A DNA stretch of 64,000 nucleotides from the NCBI RefSeq assembly GCF_018598225.1, contig NZ_JAHESF010000001.1, forward strand, positions 186,001 to 250,000, given 5' to 3'. Positions within the stretch are counted from its first letter, which is position 1. Every line of letters begins with the position of its first letter. The notes under the pieces were generated by a model, which was given only the letters and a program-made list of their open reading frames with translations, was not told the origin of the DNA and searched no databases. Below are positions 17,150-26,203 of this stretch, piece by piece. The DNA comes from Chryseosolibacter histidinae. GTDB taxonomy: Bacteria > Bacteroidota > Bacteroidia > Cytophagales > Cyclobacteriaceae. The position numbers and the translations under genes were made by a program.

Positions 17150-20100
17150 ATGTTTAGCAAATTTATTCAGCGGCCGGTATTGGCTATTGCCATATCGCTT
17201 GCAATCATATTTCTGGGTATCCTGGCGATCAACACCCGGCCGATATCACAATTTCCCGATATCGCGCCTCCAAGGGTGAACATTTTCATCGCATACCCTG
17301 GCTCAAGCGCTGATGTACTTGTGAACTCCACGCTCATTCCATTGGAAAGGGCGATCAACGGTGTTCAGGGTATGCAGTACATTATCTCTGACGCAACCAG
17401 CGCAGGGGAAGCTACCATCCAGATCATATTCGAACCTGGTACCGATGCCAACGCAGCGGTGGTGAACGTAAAAACAAGGGTTGACCAGGTGATGAACAAC
17501 CTGCCGCCACTGGTGCAGCGCGAAGGTGTGATCATTACGCCGATCCAGCCCAGCATGCTCATGTATGTGAACCTGTACAGCACTGACAAGAATGCAGACG
17601 AAAAGTTCCTGTACAACTATGCCAGCGTTCACATCCTGCCCGAGCTTCAGCGGATCAGTGGTATGGGCCGTGCCCAGATCCTGGGAAGCCGCCAGTTCGC
17701 CATGCGTATCTGGCTGAAACCCGACCGGATGCGCGCCTATAATGTATCGACAGATGAAGTGATGGAAGCCGTGCAGGAACAGAGCGTTATCGGAAGGCCC
17801 GGCAGGTTAGGCCAGGCATCCGGAAAAACGCCGCAGTCACTGGAGTTTGTGTTGACCTACAAAGGTCGTTTCAATAAACCGGAAGAGTATGGCGATATTA
17901 TCATCAAGGCGAACCCTGATGGCGAGATCCTCAAATTGAGGGATGTTGCCGAGATCGAGCTCGGTAGCGAATTCTTCGATATCTACTCGAATAAAGATGG
18001 GTACCCGTCGGCTTCCATCGTGTTGAAGCAGAACTTCGGAAGTAATGCGAGCAAGGTGATCGGAGGGGTGAAAGAAAAACTGAAGGAGCTCGAAAAAGAT
18101 TTTCCTCCGGGCATGCAGTATGAGATCAACTATGACGTTTCCCGCTTCGTAAATGCATCTATCGATAAAGTAATGCACACCCTGGTGGAAGCGTTCGTGC
18201 TGGTGGCCCTCGTGGTGTTCGTGTTCCTCGGAGACTGGCGCTCTACGCTCATCCCCACCATTGCCGTTCCTGTCTCGCTCATCGGTGCGTTTGTGTTCAT
18301 GCAGATGTTCGGGCTCACGATCAACCTGATCACGCTGTTTGCCCTTGTGCTCGCGATCGGTATCGTGGTTGACGACGCGATCGTGGTGGTGGAAGCGGTG
18401 CACGCAAAAATGGAGGAGGAGCATCTCTCTCCGTACAAAGCGGTGAAGAAAGTGCTCGGTGAGATCAGCGGTGCCATCATCGCCATCACCCTGATCATGA
18501 CAGCGGTGTTTGTGCCGGTGGCGTTCATGACCGGTCCCGTAGGTATCTTCTACAGGCAGTTCTCCATCACCATGGCGAGTGCGATCGTGCTCTCGGGTGT
18601 GGTTGCCTTGACGCTGACACCCGTGCTCTGTGCCATGATCCTGAAGAATACCCATGGAAAGCCGAAACGGAAAACGCCGGTGAGCATGTTCATCGACTGG
18701 TTCAACCGCAAGTTTGAAAAGGTCACCGGCAAGTACACAGGGCTGCTCACGAAGATCGTTGACAGAAGGGCGATCACCTTTGGCATGCTCATCCTGTTTG
18801 CCTTTGGTATCTTCTCAGTAGATAAAACACTTCCCGCGGGCTTCATTCCTAACGAAGACCAGGGTATGATCTACGCCATCATTCAGACACCTCCCGGCAG
18901 TACGCTGGAGCGGACCAACGATGTGGCGCGTCACCTGCAGAAGATCGCGGAAGAGGTAGATGGAATTCAGTCGGTGTCTTCACTGGCCGGATATGAGGTG
19001 TTGACAGAAGGCCGCGGATCGAACGCAGGTACCTGTATCATCAACTTAAAAGACTGGTCGGAGAGACATCATTCGGTGAACCAGATCGTAGAGGAACTGG
19101 AAGAAAAAACCAAAGACCTCGGCGCCGTGATAGAATTCTTCGAACCACCCGCTGTTCCCGGTTACGGATCGTCTGACGGTTTTTCGTTGCGTCTGCTGGA
19201 TAAAGGCAGCGAGATCAATTACCAGGACTTCGACAAGGTGAACTCCGAGTTTATGGCAGCGCTGGGAAAACGAAAGGAGCTGACCGGCCTCTTCACCTTC
19301 TTCGCCGCCAACTATCCTCAGTACGAGCTCATCATCGACAACGAGCTGGCGATGCAGAAAGGCGTGTCCATCGGCAAGGCCATGGAAAACCTGGACATTC
19401 TCATCGGTAGTACGTATGAGCAGGGCTTCGTGCGGTTCCGTACTTTCTACAAGGTTTATACGCAGGCGGCGCCCCAGTACCGGAAGCTGCCCACCGATAT
19501 CCTGAACCTGTTCATTAAAAATGATCATGGGGATATGGTGCCGTATTCATCGTTCATGAAAATGCGGAAGACCCAGGGACCTAACGAGATCACACGATTC
19601 AACCTTTACACGTCGTCGTCTATCAGGGGTATTCCGGCGCCGGGTTACACCAGTGGTGATGCCATCAAGGCCATCCAGGAGGTAGCGTCGCAGACCCTTC
19701 CTCACGGATACGATATTGCGTGGGAAGGTCTTTCATACGACGAAGCCCGCAGGGGTAATGAGGCGCTTTACATCTTTATTGTGGTGTTGATCTTCGTTTA
19801 CCTGGTGCTCGCGGCGCAATACGAGAGCTTTATCATTCCGCTGGCGGTGGTGCTTTCACTTCCCGCGGGTGTGTTCGGTTCGTTCCTGTTGCTCAAGGGC
19901 ATGGGGCTCGCCAACGACATTTACGCGCAGATCGGTTTGATCATGCTGGTGGGTCTGCTCGGTAAGAACGCGGTGTTGATCGTGGAGTTTGCCGTACAGA
20001 AGCATCAGCAGGGGGCTACCGTTTTGGAGGCCGCCATCGAAGGAGCGAAGGTGCGCTTCCGCCCGATCCTCATGACGTCATTCGCGTTCATTGCAGGTCT

Positions 20101-20380
20101 GATCCCCCTCGTGGTCGCTACAGGACCCGGTGCTATCGGTAACCGTACCATCGGTTCTTCAGCACTCGGAGGTATGTTGTTCGGTACCATCTTTGGCGTT
20201 ATTATCGTGCCAGGGCTGTACTACATTTTTGGAACAATGGCCGACGGCAGAACGCTCATTCGCGACGAAGATGTCAATCCTTTGAGCGAAGAGTTTGTAG
20301 AGAGCAGCTCACGGGCCTCCCTGTTAAAAAAGTTCATGAAAAAACTCCGAGTGAAAAATGAGAAAGAAGATAGTTTTTAA
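17150..20380 (+). CDS. RND efflux transporter, HAE1 family (AcrB-like)
   Basis: A 1076-residue proton-driven pump with the AcrB plan: helix 1 in the first 30 residues (FIQRPVLAIAISLAI), periplasmic porter and docking domains, helix bundle around 335-535, second periplasmic part, and bundle around 880-1050. The TM4 proton-relay acids are in GIVVDDAIVVVEA and the TM10 Lys in GLLGKNAVLIVEFA, as in hydrophobe/amphiphile exporters rather than heavy-metal pumps. Probably exports drugs, dyes, detergents or lipophilic compounds. The last 23 bases overlap the start of the outer-membrane factor gene. Confidence 0.95.
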   Translation: MFSKFIQRPVLAIAISLAIIFLGILAINTRPISQFPDIAPPRVNIFIAYPGSSADVLVNSTLIPLERAINGVQGMQYIISDATSAGEATIQIIFEPGTDANAAVVNVKTRVDQVMNNLPPLVQREGVIITPIQPSMLMYVNLYSTDKNADEKFLYNYASVHILPELQRISGMGRAQILGSRQFAMRIWLKPDRMRAYNVSTDEVMEAVQEQSVIGRPGRLGQASGKTPQSLEFVLTYKGRFNKPEEYGDIIIKANPDGEILKLRDVAEIELGSEFFDIYSNKDGYPSASIVLKQNFGSNASKVIGGVKEKLKELEKDFPPGMQYEINYDVSRFVNASIDKVMHTLVEAFVLVALVVFVFLGDWRSTLIPTIAVPVSLIGAFVFMQMFGLTINLITLFALVLAIGIVVDDAIVVVEAVHAKMEEEHLSPYKAVKKVLGEISGAIIAITLIMTAVFVPVAFMTGPVGIFYRQFSITMASAIVLSGVVALTLTPVLCAMILKNTHGKPKRKTPVSMFIDWFNRKFEKVTGKYTGLLTKIVDRRAITFGMLILFAFGIFSVDKTLPAGFIPNEDQGMIYAIIQTPPGSTLERTNDVARHLQKIAEEVDGIQSVSSLAGYEVLTEGRGSNAGTCIINLKDWSERHHSVNQIVEELEEKTKDLGAVIEFFEPPAVPGYGSSDGFSLRLLDKGSEINYQDFDKVNSEFMAALGKRKELTGLFTFFAANYPQYELIIDNELAMQKGVSIGKAMENLDILIGSTYEQGFVRFRTFYKVYTQAAPQYRKLPTDILNLFIKNDHGDMVPYSSFMKMRKTQGPNEITRFNLYTSSSIRGIPAPGYTSGDAIKAIQEVASQTLPHGYDIAWEGLSYDEARRGNEALYIFIVVLIFVYLVLAAQYESFIIPLAVVLSLPAGVFGSFLLLKGMGLANDIYAQIGLIMLVGLLGKNAVLIVEFAVQKHQQGATVLEAAIEGAKVRFRPILMTSFAFIAGLIPLVVATGPGAIGNRTIGSSALGGMLFGTIFGVIIVPGLYYIFGTMADGRTLIRDEDVNPLSEEFVESSSRASLLKKFMKKLRVKNEKEDSF

Positions 20381-21788
20381 GACCCTGGCCTTCATTCTGC
20401 TGACCGTCTCCATCATGGGGTGTGTGCCCCAGCAACAAGTGGTACGACGTGAAAGCAATGCAGTGCCCGAAAGCTTCAGAAGCTCGACGGATTCAACAAG
20501 TATTGCCAGGGTCAACTGGAAGCAATATTTCGCAGACCAGAACCTGGTGGCGCTGATAGACTCGGCGTTGAAAAAGAACCAGGAGCTGAACATCACGCTG
20601 CAGGAGATCGAGATCAGCAGCAACGAGATCAGGGCAAGAAAAGGTGAATACCTTCCGTTTGTAGGATTGCGCGCTGGTGCCGGTGTTGAAAAAGTTGGGC
20701 AGTATACAAGGGATGGCGCCGTGGAAGAGAACCTGGAGATCAGGCCTGAAACAAGATTCCCCGAGCCCCTTCCTGATTTTATGGCCGGCGCTTTTGCGTC
20801 GTGGGAGCTGGACGTCTGGAAGAAACTGCGGAACGCTAAAAAGTCCGCAACGCTTCGGTACCTGGCATCCGTGGAAGGCAGGAACTTTATGGTGACCAAC
20901 CTGATCGCAGAGATCGCCAGCTCTTATTATGAGCTGATGGCGCTGGATAACCTGCTGGGGATCATTCAGCAGAACATCGCCATCCAGACCGATGCGCTTC
21001 AGATCGTGAAGCAGCAGAAAGATGCAGCCAAGCTGACGCAGCTCGCGGTGAACAGGTTCGAGGCACAGTTGCTCAATACGCGCAACCTGCAATACCAGAT
21101 CAGGCAGGACATCATTGAAACAGAGAACAGGATCGCTTTCCTGACCGGTGGTTTCCCGAAGAACATTCAAAGGAACTCTGCCGCCTTCAATGACATTGCA
21201 GTGGATTCCGTTTTTTCGGGCATTCCTTCGCAGTTGTTGAAGAACAGGCCCGACATCCGTCAGGCAGAGCTGCAGCTCGCGGCTGCCAGGCTGGATGTGG
21301 TTGTGGCGCGTGCGAATTTTTATCCTTCCTTCAGGATCACGGCCGGTGCAGGATTTCAGGCCTTTAAGACGGCATACCTGACCTCTCCTGAATCCATGTT
21401 GTATAACCTGGCAGGTGACCTCATGGCTCCCCTGATCAACAGAAATGCTATCAAGGCTGAGTACAGAAATGCCAATGCCAGACAATTGCAGGAAGTGTAT
21501 AACTATGAACGCACCATTTTGAATGCGTATGTCGATGTGGTGAATCAGCTGTCGCGAGTCCAGAACTTTTCAAAGAGCTACGAGACGAAGAAGCAGCAGG
21601 TTGACATTCTTGTGCAATCCGTTGACATCTCCAATAACCTCTTCCGGTCGGCCAGAGCCGATTACGTGGAAGTGTTGTTGACACAGCGCGAGGCATTGGA
21701 AGCGAAGATGGACCTGATCGAGATCAAGACCAAGCAGATGAACGCGAAGGTGAATATTTATAAGGCACTTGGCGGCGGCTGGAATTAG
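20358..21788 (+). CDS. Outer-membrane efflux lipoprotein (OprM/NodT-like TolC channel)
   Basis: A 476-residue channel subunit with lipobox MGCVPQQ (Cys at about 22) and two TolC-type repeats rich in helices and Gln/Asn/Ala, including the typical SWELDVWKKLRNA and LLKNRPDIRQAELQLAAA segments. It should form the trimeric outer-membrane exit duct for the RND pump encoded just upstream. Its ATG lies inside the last codons of the transporter, implying coupled translation. A strong terminator follows 25 bases after the stop. Confidence 0.93.
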   Translation: MRKKIVFKTLAFILLTVSIMGCVPQQQVVRRESNAVPESFRSSTDSTSIARVNWKQYFADQNLVALIDSALKKNQELNITLQEIEISSNEIRARKGEYLPFVGLRAGAGVEKVGQYTRDGAVEENLEIRPETRFPEPLPDFMAGAFASWELDVWKKLRNAKKSATLRYLASVEGRNFMVTNLIAEIASSYYELMALDNLLGIIQQNIAIQTDALQIVKQQKDAAKLTQLAVNRFEAQLLNTRNLQYQIRQDIIETENRIAFLTGGFPKNIQRNSAAFNDIAVDSVFSGIPSQLLKNRPDIRQAELQLAAARLDVVVARANFYPSFRITAGAGFQAFKTAYLTSPESMLYNLAGDLMAPLINRNAIKAEYRNANARQLQEVYNYERTILNAYVDVVNQLSRVQNFSKSYETKKQQVDILVQSVDISNNLFRSARADYVEVLLTQREALEAKMDLIEIKTKQMNAKVNIYKALGGGWN

Positions 21789-21812
21789 GCCCCGCCGGTA
21801 TAGTTAGGGTTT

Positions 21813-21850
21813 AAATCCCTGCCGTTCTCAAGATGGCAGGGATTTTTTTT
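21813..21850 (+). terminator. Rho-independent terminator of the RND operon
   Basis: AAATCCCTGCC (21813-21823) pairs perfectly with GGCAGGGATTT (21835-21845) around an 11-base loop, and eight Ts follow (21843-21850). Confidence 0.95.
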
Positions 21851-21854
21851 AGAT

Positions 21855-22097
21855 ACCGGTTCACGCAAAGAGAGCGGTGTTTCGTTTCGCCGTCATCCTG
21901 AATGGAGGTTTGAGCGTTGCTACGCGCGAATGAAGGATCCCCGTTTGACAACGTGCACTCGAAAGAGCCATGCGCTCGAATTAAGTACGCAGTAAGCGAT
22001 CGGGGGATCCTTCGTTCCCACAGGCTACCGCACGGGCTTCCACTCAGGATGACGGGCTTCAAACGAAGAGCTTCTTCGGTCTTTGCGTTTTGCATTA
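21855..22097. repeat. Composite palindromic repeat R5 enclosing R4 (copy a)
   Basis: Outer arms are TTCACGCAAAG at the left and CTTTGCGTTTTGCATTA at the right (R5). Nested inside is R4: GTCATCCTGAATGG (21893 onward), GAAGGATCCCC, a variable centre, GGGGATCCTTCG and CTCAGGATGAC. A second complete copy in the same orientation lies at 22757-23000. The right end carries the TAA stop of the HAD phosphatase gene. Confidence 0.85.
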
Positions 22098-22754
22098 GGA
22101 TATCAACGCCTTCAGCACCGCATCGTTATAGTTGCTGATGGTGGCAATCACATTATCATTCTCCAGTTCCTTTGCCGTGTGAAAAGAAGTGACCGCTACC
22201 GCATCGATGCCGGCTCTTTTTGCAGCCTCAATTCCTTTGGGAGCATCTTCGAACACAAGGCACTCTTCCGGTGGCAGGTTCATCAGCGCCGCTGCTTTTG
22301 AGAACACTTCGGGATGTGGTTTGCTTGTTTTTACATCCGTCTGGCCAACGATCACGGGAAAGTAGTGTCTGATCTTCAGGTTGTCGAGCACAAAGTCAAC
22401 GTTCTCGGGTGGGGCAGCAGTACCGATGGATAAAGCAATGCCTCTGCTTTTTGCCTGGGCGAGAAATGAGTCAAGGCCGTCGATCAGTTTCAGGTTGGGC
22501 AGGAACTCGTCTCTGTACCGTTGCTCTTTCTGAAAGCTGATCGCGTCGATCTCGGCGCGTGTGAACCGCGTCTCGCCGAAGATGCGATAGAACATCTCAT
22601 CGTGTTTTCCATACAACTCCCGCCTTACCTGCTCTCGTGTTAACGGCGCCTTGAGCTGGTTGACAAGCACATCGTGCCACGCCAGTTCATGATAGGCCAT
22701 ATCGTCTATCATGGTGCCATTCATATCAAAAATAAATCCCTTGTATCGTTTCAT
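22095..22754 (-). CDS. HAD-superfamily hydrolase, beta-phosphoglucomutase-like, with DxN motif
   Basis: A 219-residue haloacid dehalogenase-type protein with a helical cap (about 15-80). Motif I reads FIFDMNGTMID, so nucleophile Asp10 is kept but the usual second Asp (general acid/base) is Asn12. Motif II is around SIGTAAP, motif III Lys in KTSKPHPEVF, motif IV VFEDAPKGIEAA with the metal-binding Asp. Most relatives dephosphorylate small sugar phosphates; the Asn12 substitution should slow hydrolysis or change the reaction. Bracketed by two composite repeats, with no operon partner. Confidence 0.87.
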   Translation of the reverse strand: MKRYKGFIFDMNGTMIDDMAYHELAWHDVLVNQLKAPLTREQVRRELYGKHDEMFYRIFGETRFTRAEIDAISFQKEQRYRDEFLPNLKLIDGLDSFLAQAKSRGIALSIGTAAPPENVDFVLDNLKIRHYFPVIVGQTDVKTSKPHPEVFSKAAALMNLPPEECLVFEDAPKGIEAAKRAGIDAVAVTSFHTAKELENDNVIATISNYNDAVLKALIS

Positions 22755-22756
22755 AG

Positions 22757-23000
22757 TGAATACCTTTCACGCAAAGGCGCGAAGGTGTCTCGTTTTGCCG
22801 TCATCCTGAATGGGGGTTTGAGCGTTGGTATGCGCGAATGAAGGATCCCCATTTAAACAGCGTGCTTACGAAAGTGCCATGCACTCGAATTAAGTACGCA
22901 GTGAGCGACCTGGGGATCCTTCGCTCCCACATGCCTGCACACGAGGGCATACGCTCAGGATGACGTGGTTCAAATAAGAGTCCTTTACGTTCTGCATTTT
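22757..23000. repeat. Composite palindromic repeat R5 enclosing R4 (copy b)
   Basis: Same organisation and orientation as copy a: TTCACGCAAAGGCGCGAAGG on the left, GTCATCCTGAATGGGGG and GAAGGATCCCC, then GGGGATCCTTCGCTCCC, CTCAGGATGAC and the right R5 arm (TTTACGTTCTGCATTTT). The two copies agree over most of their length, including AAGTACGCAGT in the centre. Confidence 0.85.
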
Positions 23001-23071
23001 AAAACAAAATTACACATTGTTCCAAAATTCATTGCATTTTTGCTCGATGGTGAAACATTCCAGCGATACGC

Positions 23072-24085
23072 ATGCGTGAATTTTATCTTGTCAGGAAAAC
23101 AGGCTCCCTGCGAAACCTGAAACTGGACCGGTCAGAGATCCCGACCCTGCAGAAGGGTAAGGTGCTGGTGGCCGTGAAGAGTGTAGGCCTGAACTATGCC
23201 GACATCTTTGCCATCATGGGCCTCTACAGCGCTACACCGGAAGGTCCTTTTATTCCAGGACTGGAGTTCAGCGGCGAAGTGCTCGCCTCGGATTCCGGTA
23301 GTTTTGTGCCAGGACAAAAAGTAATGGGTGTGACCCGCTTTGGTGGCTACGACAGCCACATCGTTGCGGACCCTGATTACCTGTTTCCATTGCCGGCAGG
23401 ATGGTCGTTCGAAGAAGGTGCTGCATTTCCCGTGCAGACGCTGACAGCATATTACGCGCTCCGTAGCCTGGGCGATCTGAGGTCCGGACAGACCGTGCTC
23501 ATCCACAGCGCGGCAGGAGGGGTGGGGTTGCAGGCTAACCGCATCGCGAAGCAATACAATGCCTTTACCATTGGTGTGGTAGGCCATGAAGCGAAGGTAG
23601 ACCTGCTCAAACGTGAAGGCTTCGATGAAACCATCGTCAGGGGAAAACACTTCAGCGATGATCTTCGCCGTGCCCTGGGAGGAAGGCCGCTCAACCTCGT
23701 GCTGGAGACCACCGGTGGCAAATATTTCTATGATAGCTACAACATGATGGCACCCATGGGCAGGCTGGTGGCATATGGCTCTGCCCAGTTCACACCTTCG
23801 TCGCACAGGCCGAACTATATCAGCCTGCTGTTCAGGTACCTGTTCCGCCCACGGGTAGACCCGCTCACCATGATCAAGTCCAACAAGTCAGTGATGGCTT
23901 TTAACCTTATCTGGATCTACGATCAGAAAGAGATCATGAAGGAGATGCTCACAGAGATCGAAGCGCTGAAGCTGCCGGCACCGATCGTGGGTCACCGTTT
24001 CAATTTTTCACAAATGCACGAAGCGCTTACCCTGTTTCAAAGTGGTAGAACGACAGGCAAAATTGTTTTGAATATTGAGACATGA
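23072..24085 (+). CDS. Zinc-type alcohol dehydrogenase / quinone oxidoreductase-like protein
   Basis: A 337-residue medium-chain reductase. N-terminal GroES-like domain has LNYADIFAIMGLY and PGLEFSGEV; the Rossmann part has AAGGVGLQANRIAKQY, so NADPH binding is expected. Zinc ligands of true alcohol dehydrogenases are not seen, which places it with quinone reductases and the VAT-1-like branch. Physiological substrate unknown. No partner gene; upstream lies a composite repeat, downstream a repeat of family R6. Confidence 0.87.
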   Translation: MREFYLVRKTGSLRNLKLDRSEIPTLQKGKVLVAVKSVGLNYADIFAIMGLYSATPEGPFIPGLEFSGEVLASDSGSFVPGQKVMGVTRFGGYDSHIVADPDYLFPLPAGWSFEEGAAFPVQTLTAYYALRSLGDLRSGQTVLIHSAAGGVGLQANRIAKQYNAFTIGVVGHEAKVDLLKREGFDETIVRGKHFSDDLRRALGGRPLNLVLETTGGKYFYDSYNMMAPMGRLVAYGSAQFTPSSHRPNYISLLFRYLFRPRVDPLTMIKSNKSVMAFNLIWIYDQKEIMKEMLTEIEALKLPAPIVGHRFNFSQMHEALTLFQSGRTTGKIVLNIET

Positions 24086-24095
24086 GACTGTAGAG

Positions 24096-24240
24096 CCGTT
24101 TACCGATTACCGATCATCATCGCCTGGCGCAAGTGTTGTGTGCATGGCAGCGCGCAAGGTCACTTGTGCCTATAACCCGCGCAGTCTTCAGACTGCTCAC
24201 CAACTACCGATTACTGATCACCGACCACCTCTCACTTCAG
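24096..24240. repeat. Repeat family R6 (ACCGATTAC/GTAATCGG words)
   Basis: Words such as TTACCGATTACCGATCATC, CAACTACCGATTACTGATCA and the related tract at 24815-24925 flank the acetyltransferase gene. They are degenerate and partly self-complementary. Nothing coding is visible. Confidence 0.55.
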
Positions 24241-24789
24241 ACTCCGGATCACCTTGCACGGATTGCCGGCAGCAAACACATCAGAAGGGATATCTTTCGT
24301 TACAACGCTTCCTGCACCAATCACCGTACGGTCCCCGATAGTGATGCCGGGGCAGATCACAGCGCTTCCGCCAACCCACACATCTTCACCAATGGTGATG
24401 GGTTTTGCATACTCCAGTCCCGATGCCCTTTCCACATGATTGATAGGATGTGTTGCCGTATAGATCTGCGCGTTCGGACCAAACAACGTGCGGCTGCCGA
24501 TCTTTACATACGTAACATCGAGCACCACACAATTGAAGTTGAAGAATACATTTTCTCCCAGCATCATATTATAACCATAGTCGCAATAAAAGGGCGGTTG
24601 CAGCCACAGCCCCTTCAAAGCATTGGGGATGAGCTGCCTTAAGATGTTGGAACGAAGCTCGATCTGATCTTCTGCGCTGTCGTTCAACTCTTTCAATAAG
24701 AGCCTGGTCCTCATACGGTCACCGACCAGCACCGGGTCCAGCGCATTGTACAACTCTCCATCGAGCATTTTCTGCTTTTCACTTTTCAT
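24232..24789 (-). CDS. Maltose/galactoside O-acetyltransferase-like hexapeptide protein
   Basis: A 185-residue left-handed beta-helix acetyltransferase. The N-terminal MKSEKQKMLDGELYNALDP is the conserved sugar O-acetyltransferase start, which fixes the ATG at 24789 although the frame is open to 24885. Hexapeptide repeats follow, with the catalytic His in TATHPIN and the acetyl-CoA binding C-terminal coil (ICPGITIGDRTVIGAGSVV, DIPSDVFAAGNPC). Acetylates sugars or related hydroxyls in the cytosol. Confidence 0.92.
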   Translation of the reverse strand: MKSEKQKMLDGELYNALDPVLVGDRMRTRLLLKELNDSAEDQIELRSNILRQLIPNALKGLWLQPPFYCDYGYNMMLGENVFFNFNCVVLDVTYVKIGSRTLFGPNAQIYTATHPINHVERASGLEYAKPITIGEDVWVGGSAVICPGITIGDRTVIGAGSVVTKDIPSDVFAAGNPCKVIRSLK

Positions 24790-24814
24790 AGACCAGCATC
24801 CCGGAAAATCTAAT

Positions 24815-24925
24815 GCCAGGCTGGTCGGTAATCGGGTAATCAGTAACCGGTGATCAGTAACGCGCCTACAATACAAACTTCCCAAAAACTGAATACCAGT
24901 TACCGATTACTATTTACCGGTCACT
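24815..24925. repeat. Repeat family R6, second tract
   Basis: GGTCGGTAATCGGGTAATCA, GTAACCGGTGATCAGTAACG and GTTACCGATTACTATTTACC alternate with complementary orientation. The right end touches the TAG stop of the secreted protein at 24924. Confidence 0.6.
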
Positions 24926-25676
24926 ATTTCTGTGCGGTAGTGATCTCAGGTCTGTAGCTGTATTCAGGTAACAGCCATGCCCTATCTATGCTAAACTTCT
25001 TAGTGATCAGCATGGTCTTGGCCTCGAGCTTGGCACCTTCGTCACCAAGCATCGTTCTCTTTTTGGCCATGTTGGCGGCAAAATCCGCTTCATCTTTTCC
25101 CCACGAAACAATGACGTAGCAGGGTTCCTGCCCGAAGTCCATCTTGTAGGTTGCATACCCCTGGGGGATCTTTTTACTTTCATACAGTTTTTTCCATTCC
25201 ATGGCTATCTGCTGCGCTTCCATTTCCTTTTCAGGCAGCACATACCAATACATGATCTCCCTGTAATTGTCGCCTGGCGGCGGCTCCATATAAGAAAGGT
25301 CTTTCTGCAGAGAAACAACAAAGGAGCGTTGGCCGTCGACGCATTTGCTCATATTGGCGAAGATCGAACCTACTGCTTCTTTGCCCATTTTATCTTCAAG
25401 ATCGGCCATCATGTTTTTGTCCAGGTCTCCCATACCGGTGATCGGCACAAGATGGCGGTAGGTGTTGTCATCATGCTGCACCGTTCTCCACGACACAGTA
25501 CCGACCTTGTTCTCTTCACACGCAGTCTTCAGCTTCTTCAGGGATTGTTTGTACTGAACATCCATTGATGGTTTGACATTGTCCTCGAAGACCACAAATC
25601 GCACGGGCGCTTCCTGTGCCACAACATACGTGGCAAACAACAGGACGCAACAGCTGGTGTTGATTAGCTTTTTCAT
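24924..25676 (-). CDS. Secreted protein of unknown function
   Basis: A 250-residue protein with a signal peptide (MKKLINTSCCVLLFATYVVAQ, residues 1-21). The mature part is alpha/beta, has three Cys (one in MSKCVDGQ, one in EPCYVIV) and no catalytic motif I recognise. The repeated pattern of Trp/Tyr-rich strands (MYWYVLP, CYVIVSWGK) might reflect a ferredoxin-like or dimeric alpha/beta-barrel fold, but that is only impression. It is a single gene with its own spacer on both sides. Confidence 0.75.
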   Translation of the reverse strand: MKKLINTSCCVLLFATYVVAQEAPVRFVVFEDNVKPSMDVQYKQSLKKLKTACEENKVGTVSWRTVQHDDNTYRHLVPITGMGDLDKNMMADLEDKMGKEAVGSIFANMSKCVDGQRSFVVSLQKDLSYMEPPPGDNYREIMYWYVLPEKEMEAQQIAMEWKKLYESKKIPQGYATYKMDFGQEPCYVIVSWGKDEADFAANMAKKRTMLGDEGAKLEAKTMLITKKFSIDRAWLLPEYSYRPEITTAQK

Positions 25677-25810
25677 AGAACGAAAAATTTTGATAAGGGT
25701 AAAGGAAGATAATTTTTTACACCTCTTCTTCCAATCAAACTACGTTCAAGTGACAATAGCTCCGTCAGCCCAATGCCTGTACTCCACTACTTTCTGCCCG
25801 GTCAGTGCTT

Positions 25811-26203
25811 TTATCTTGTGGTAGACCGGAAGCAGCTACGCGGCTGATGACTTCTGCCGATCGCAGCAAGATCATAGCCTTTGCCCCTTTGAGGGTTAAA
25901 ACCTTTAATGGTTAAAAAACATCGTCGAATTTCCTTAAGGAAACGCTCAATTTTCTTAAAACGCTGCTGTATTTCCTTAAGAGGTTGATAGATCTTTTTT
26001 AGGCTCAGGTCCATCTTCTTAAGAAGATGCTCAACAGTCTCAAGGAAATGAGTAATCTTCTTAAGGCTTTGATCCCATTTTCTTAAGAAAGTACTCGTCT
26101 TCTTAAGAAAACGCTCCAACTTCTTAAGGAAAGGCACCGTCCTCTTAGGTAAATGCTTCGCCTTCTTAAGAAGATTCGGACGTCTTCTAAAAGAATCCAT
26201 CAA
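25811..26203 (-). CDS. Heptad-repeat ORF within the 21-bp tandem array (doubtful gene)
   Basis: An open frame of 130 codons whose middle is ten to twelve consecutive heptads of the form (F/L/S)LKKhxx, for example FLKKLER FLKKTST FLRKWDQ SLKKITH, predicted to be one amphipathic coiled coil. The heptads are the translation of a 21-bp DNA repeat. The repeat continues upstream of the TTG/ATG at 26203/26200, and the frame stays open through four more heptads (LKETRQR LKDLMDS) without any start codon. Very Lys-rich (pI would be extreme). It may be a small basic coiled-coil protein or an accident of the DNA repeat. Confidence 0.35.
   Translation of the reverse strand: MMDSFRRRPNLLKKAKHLPKRTVPFLKKLERFLKKTSTFLRKWDQSLKKITHFLETVEHLLKKMDLSLKKIYQPLKEIQQRFKKIERFLKEIRRCFLTIKGFNPQRGKGYDLAAIGRSHQPRSCFRSTTR

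Noticed and set aside
17837-18655. Minus-strand His-rich frame inside the RND transporter
   Set aside because: Antisense artefact of Val/Met-rich membrane codons.
20493-21485. Minus-strand open frame of 330 codons inside the outer-membrane factor gene
   Set aside because: Opposite strand of a clearly coding gene with full TolC features; protein has no recognisable domain and is a codon-bias shadow.
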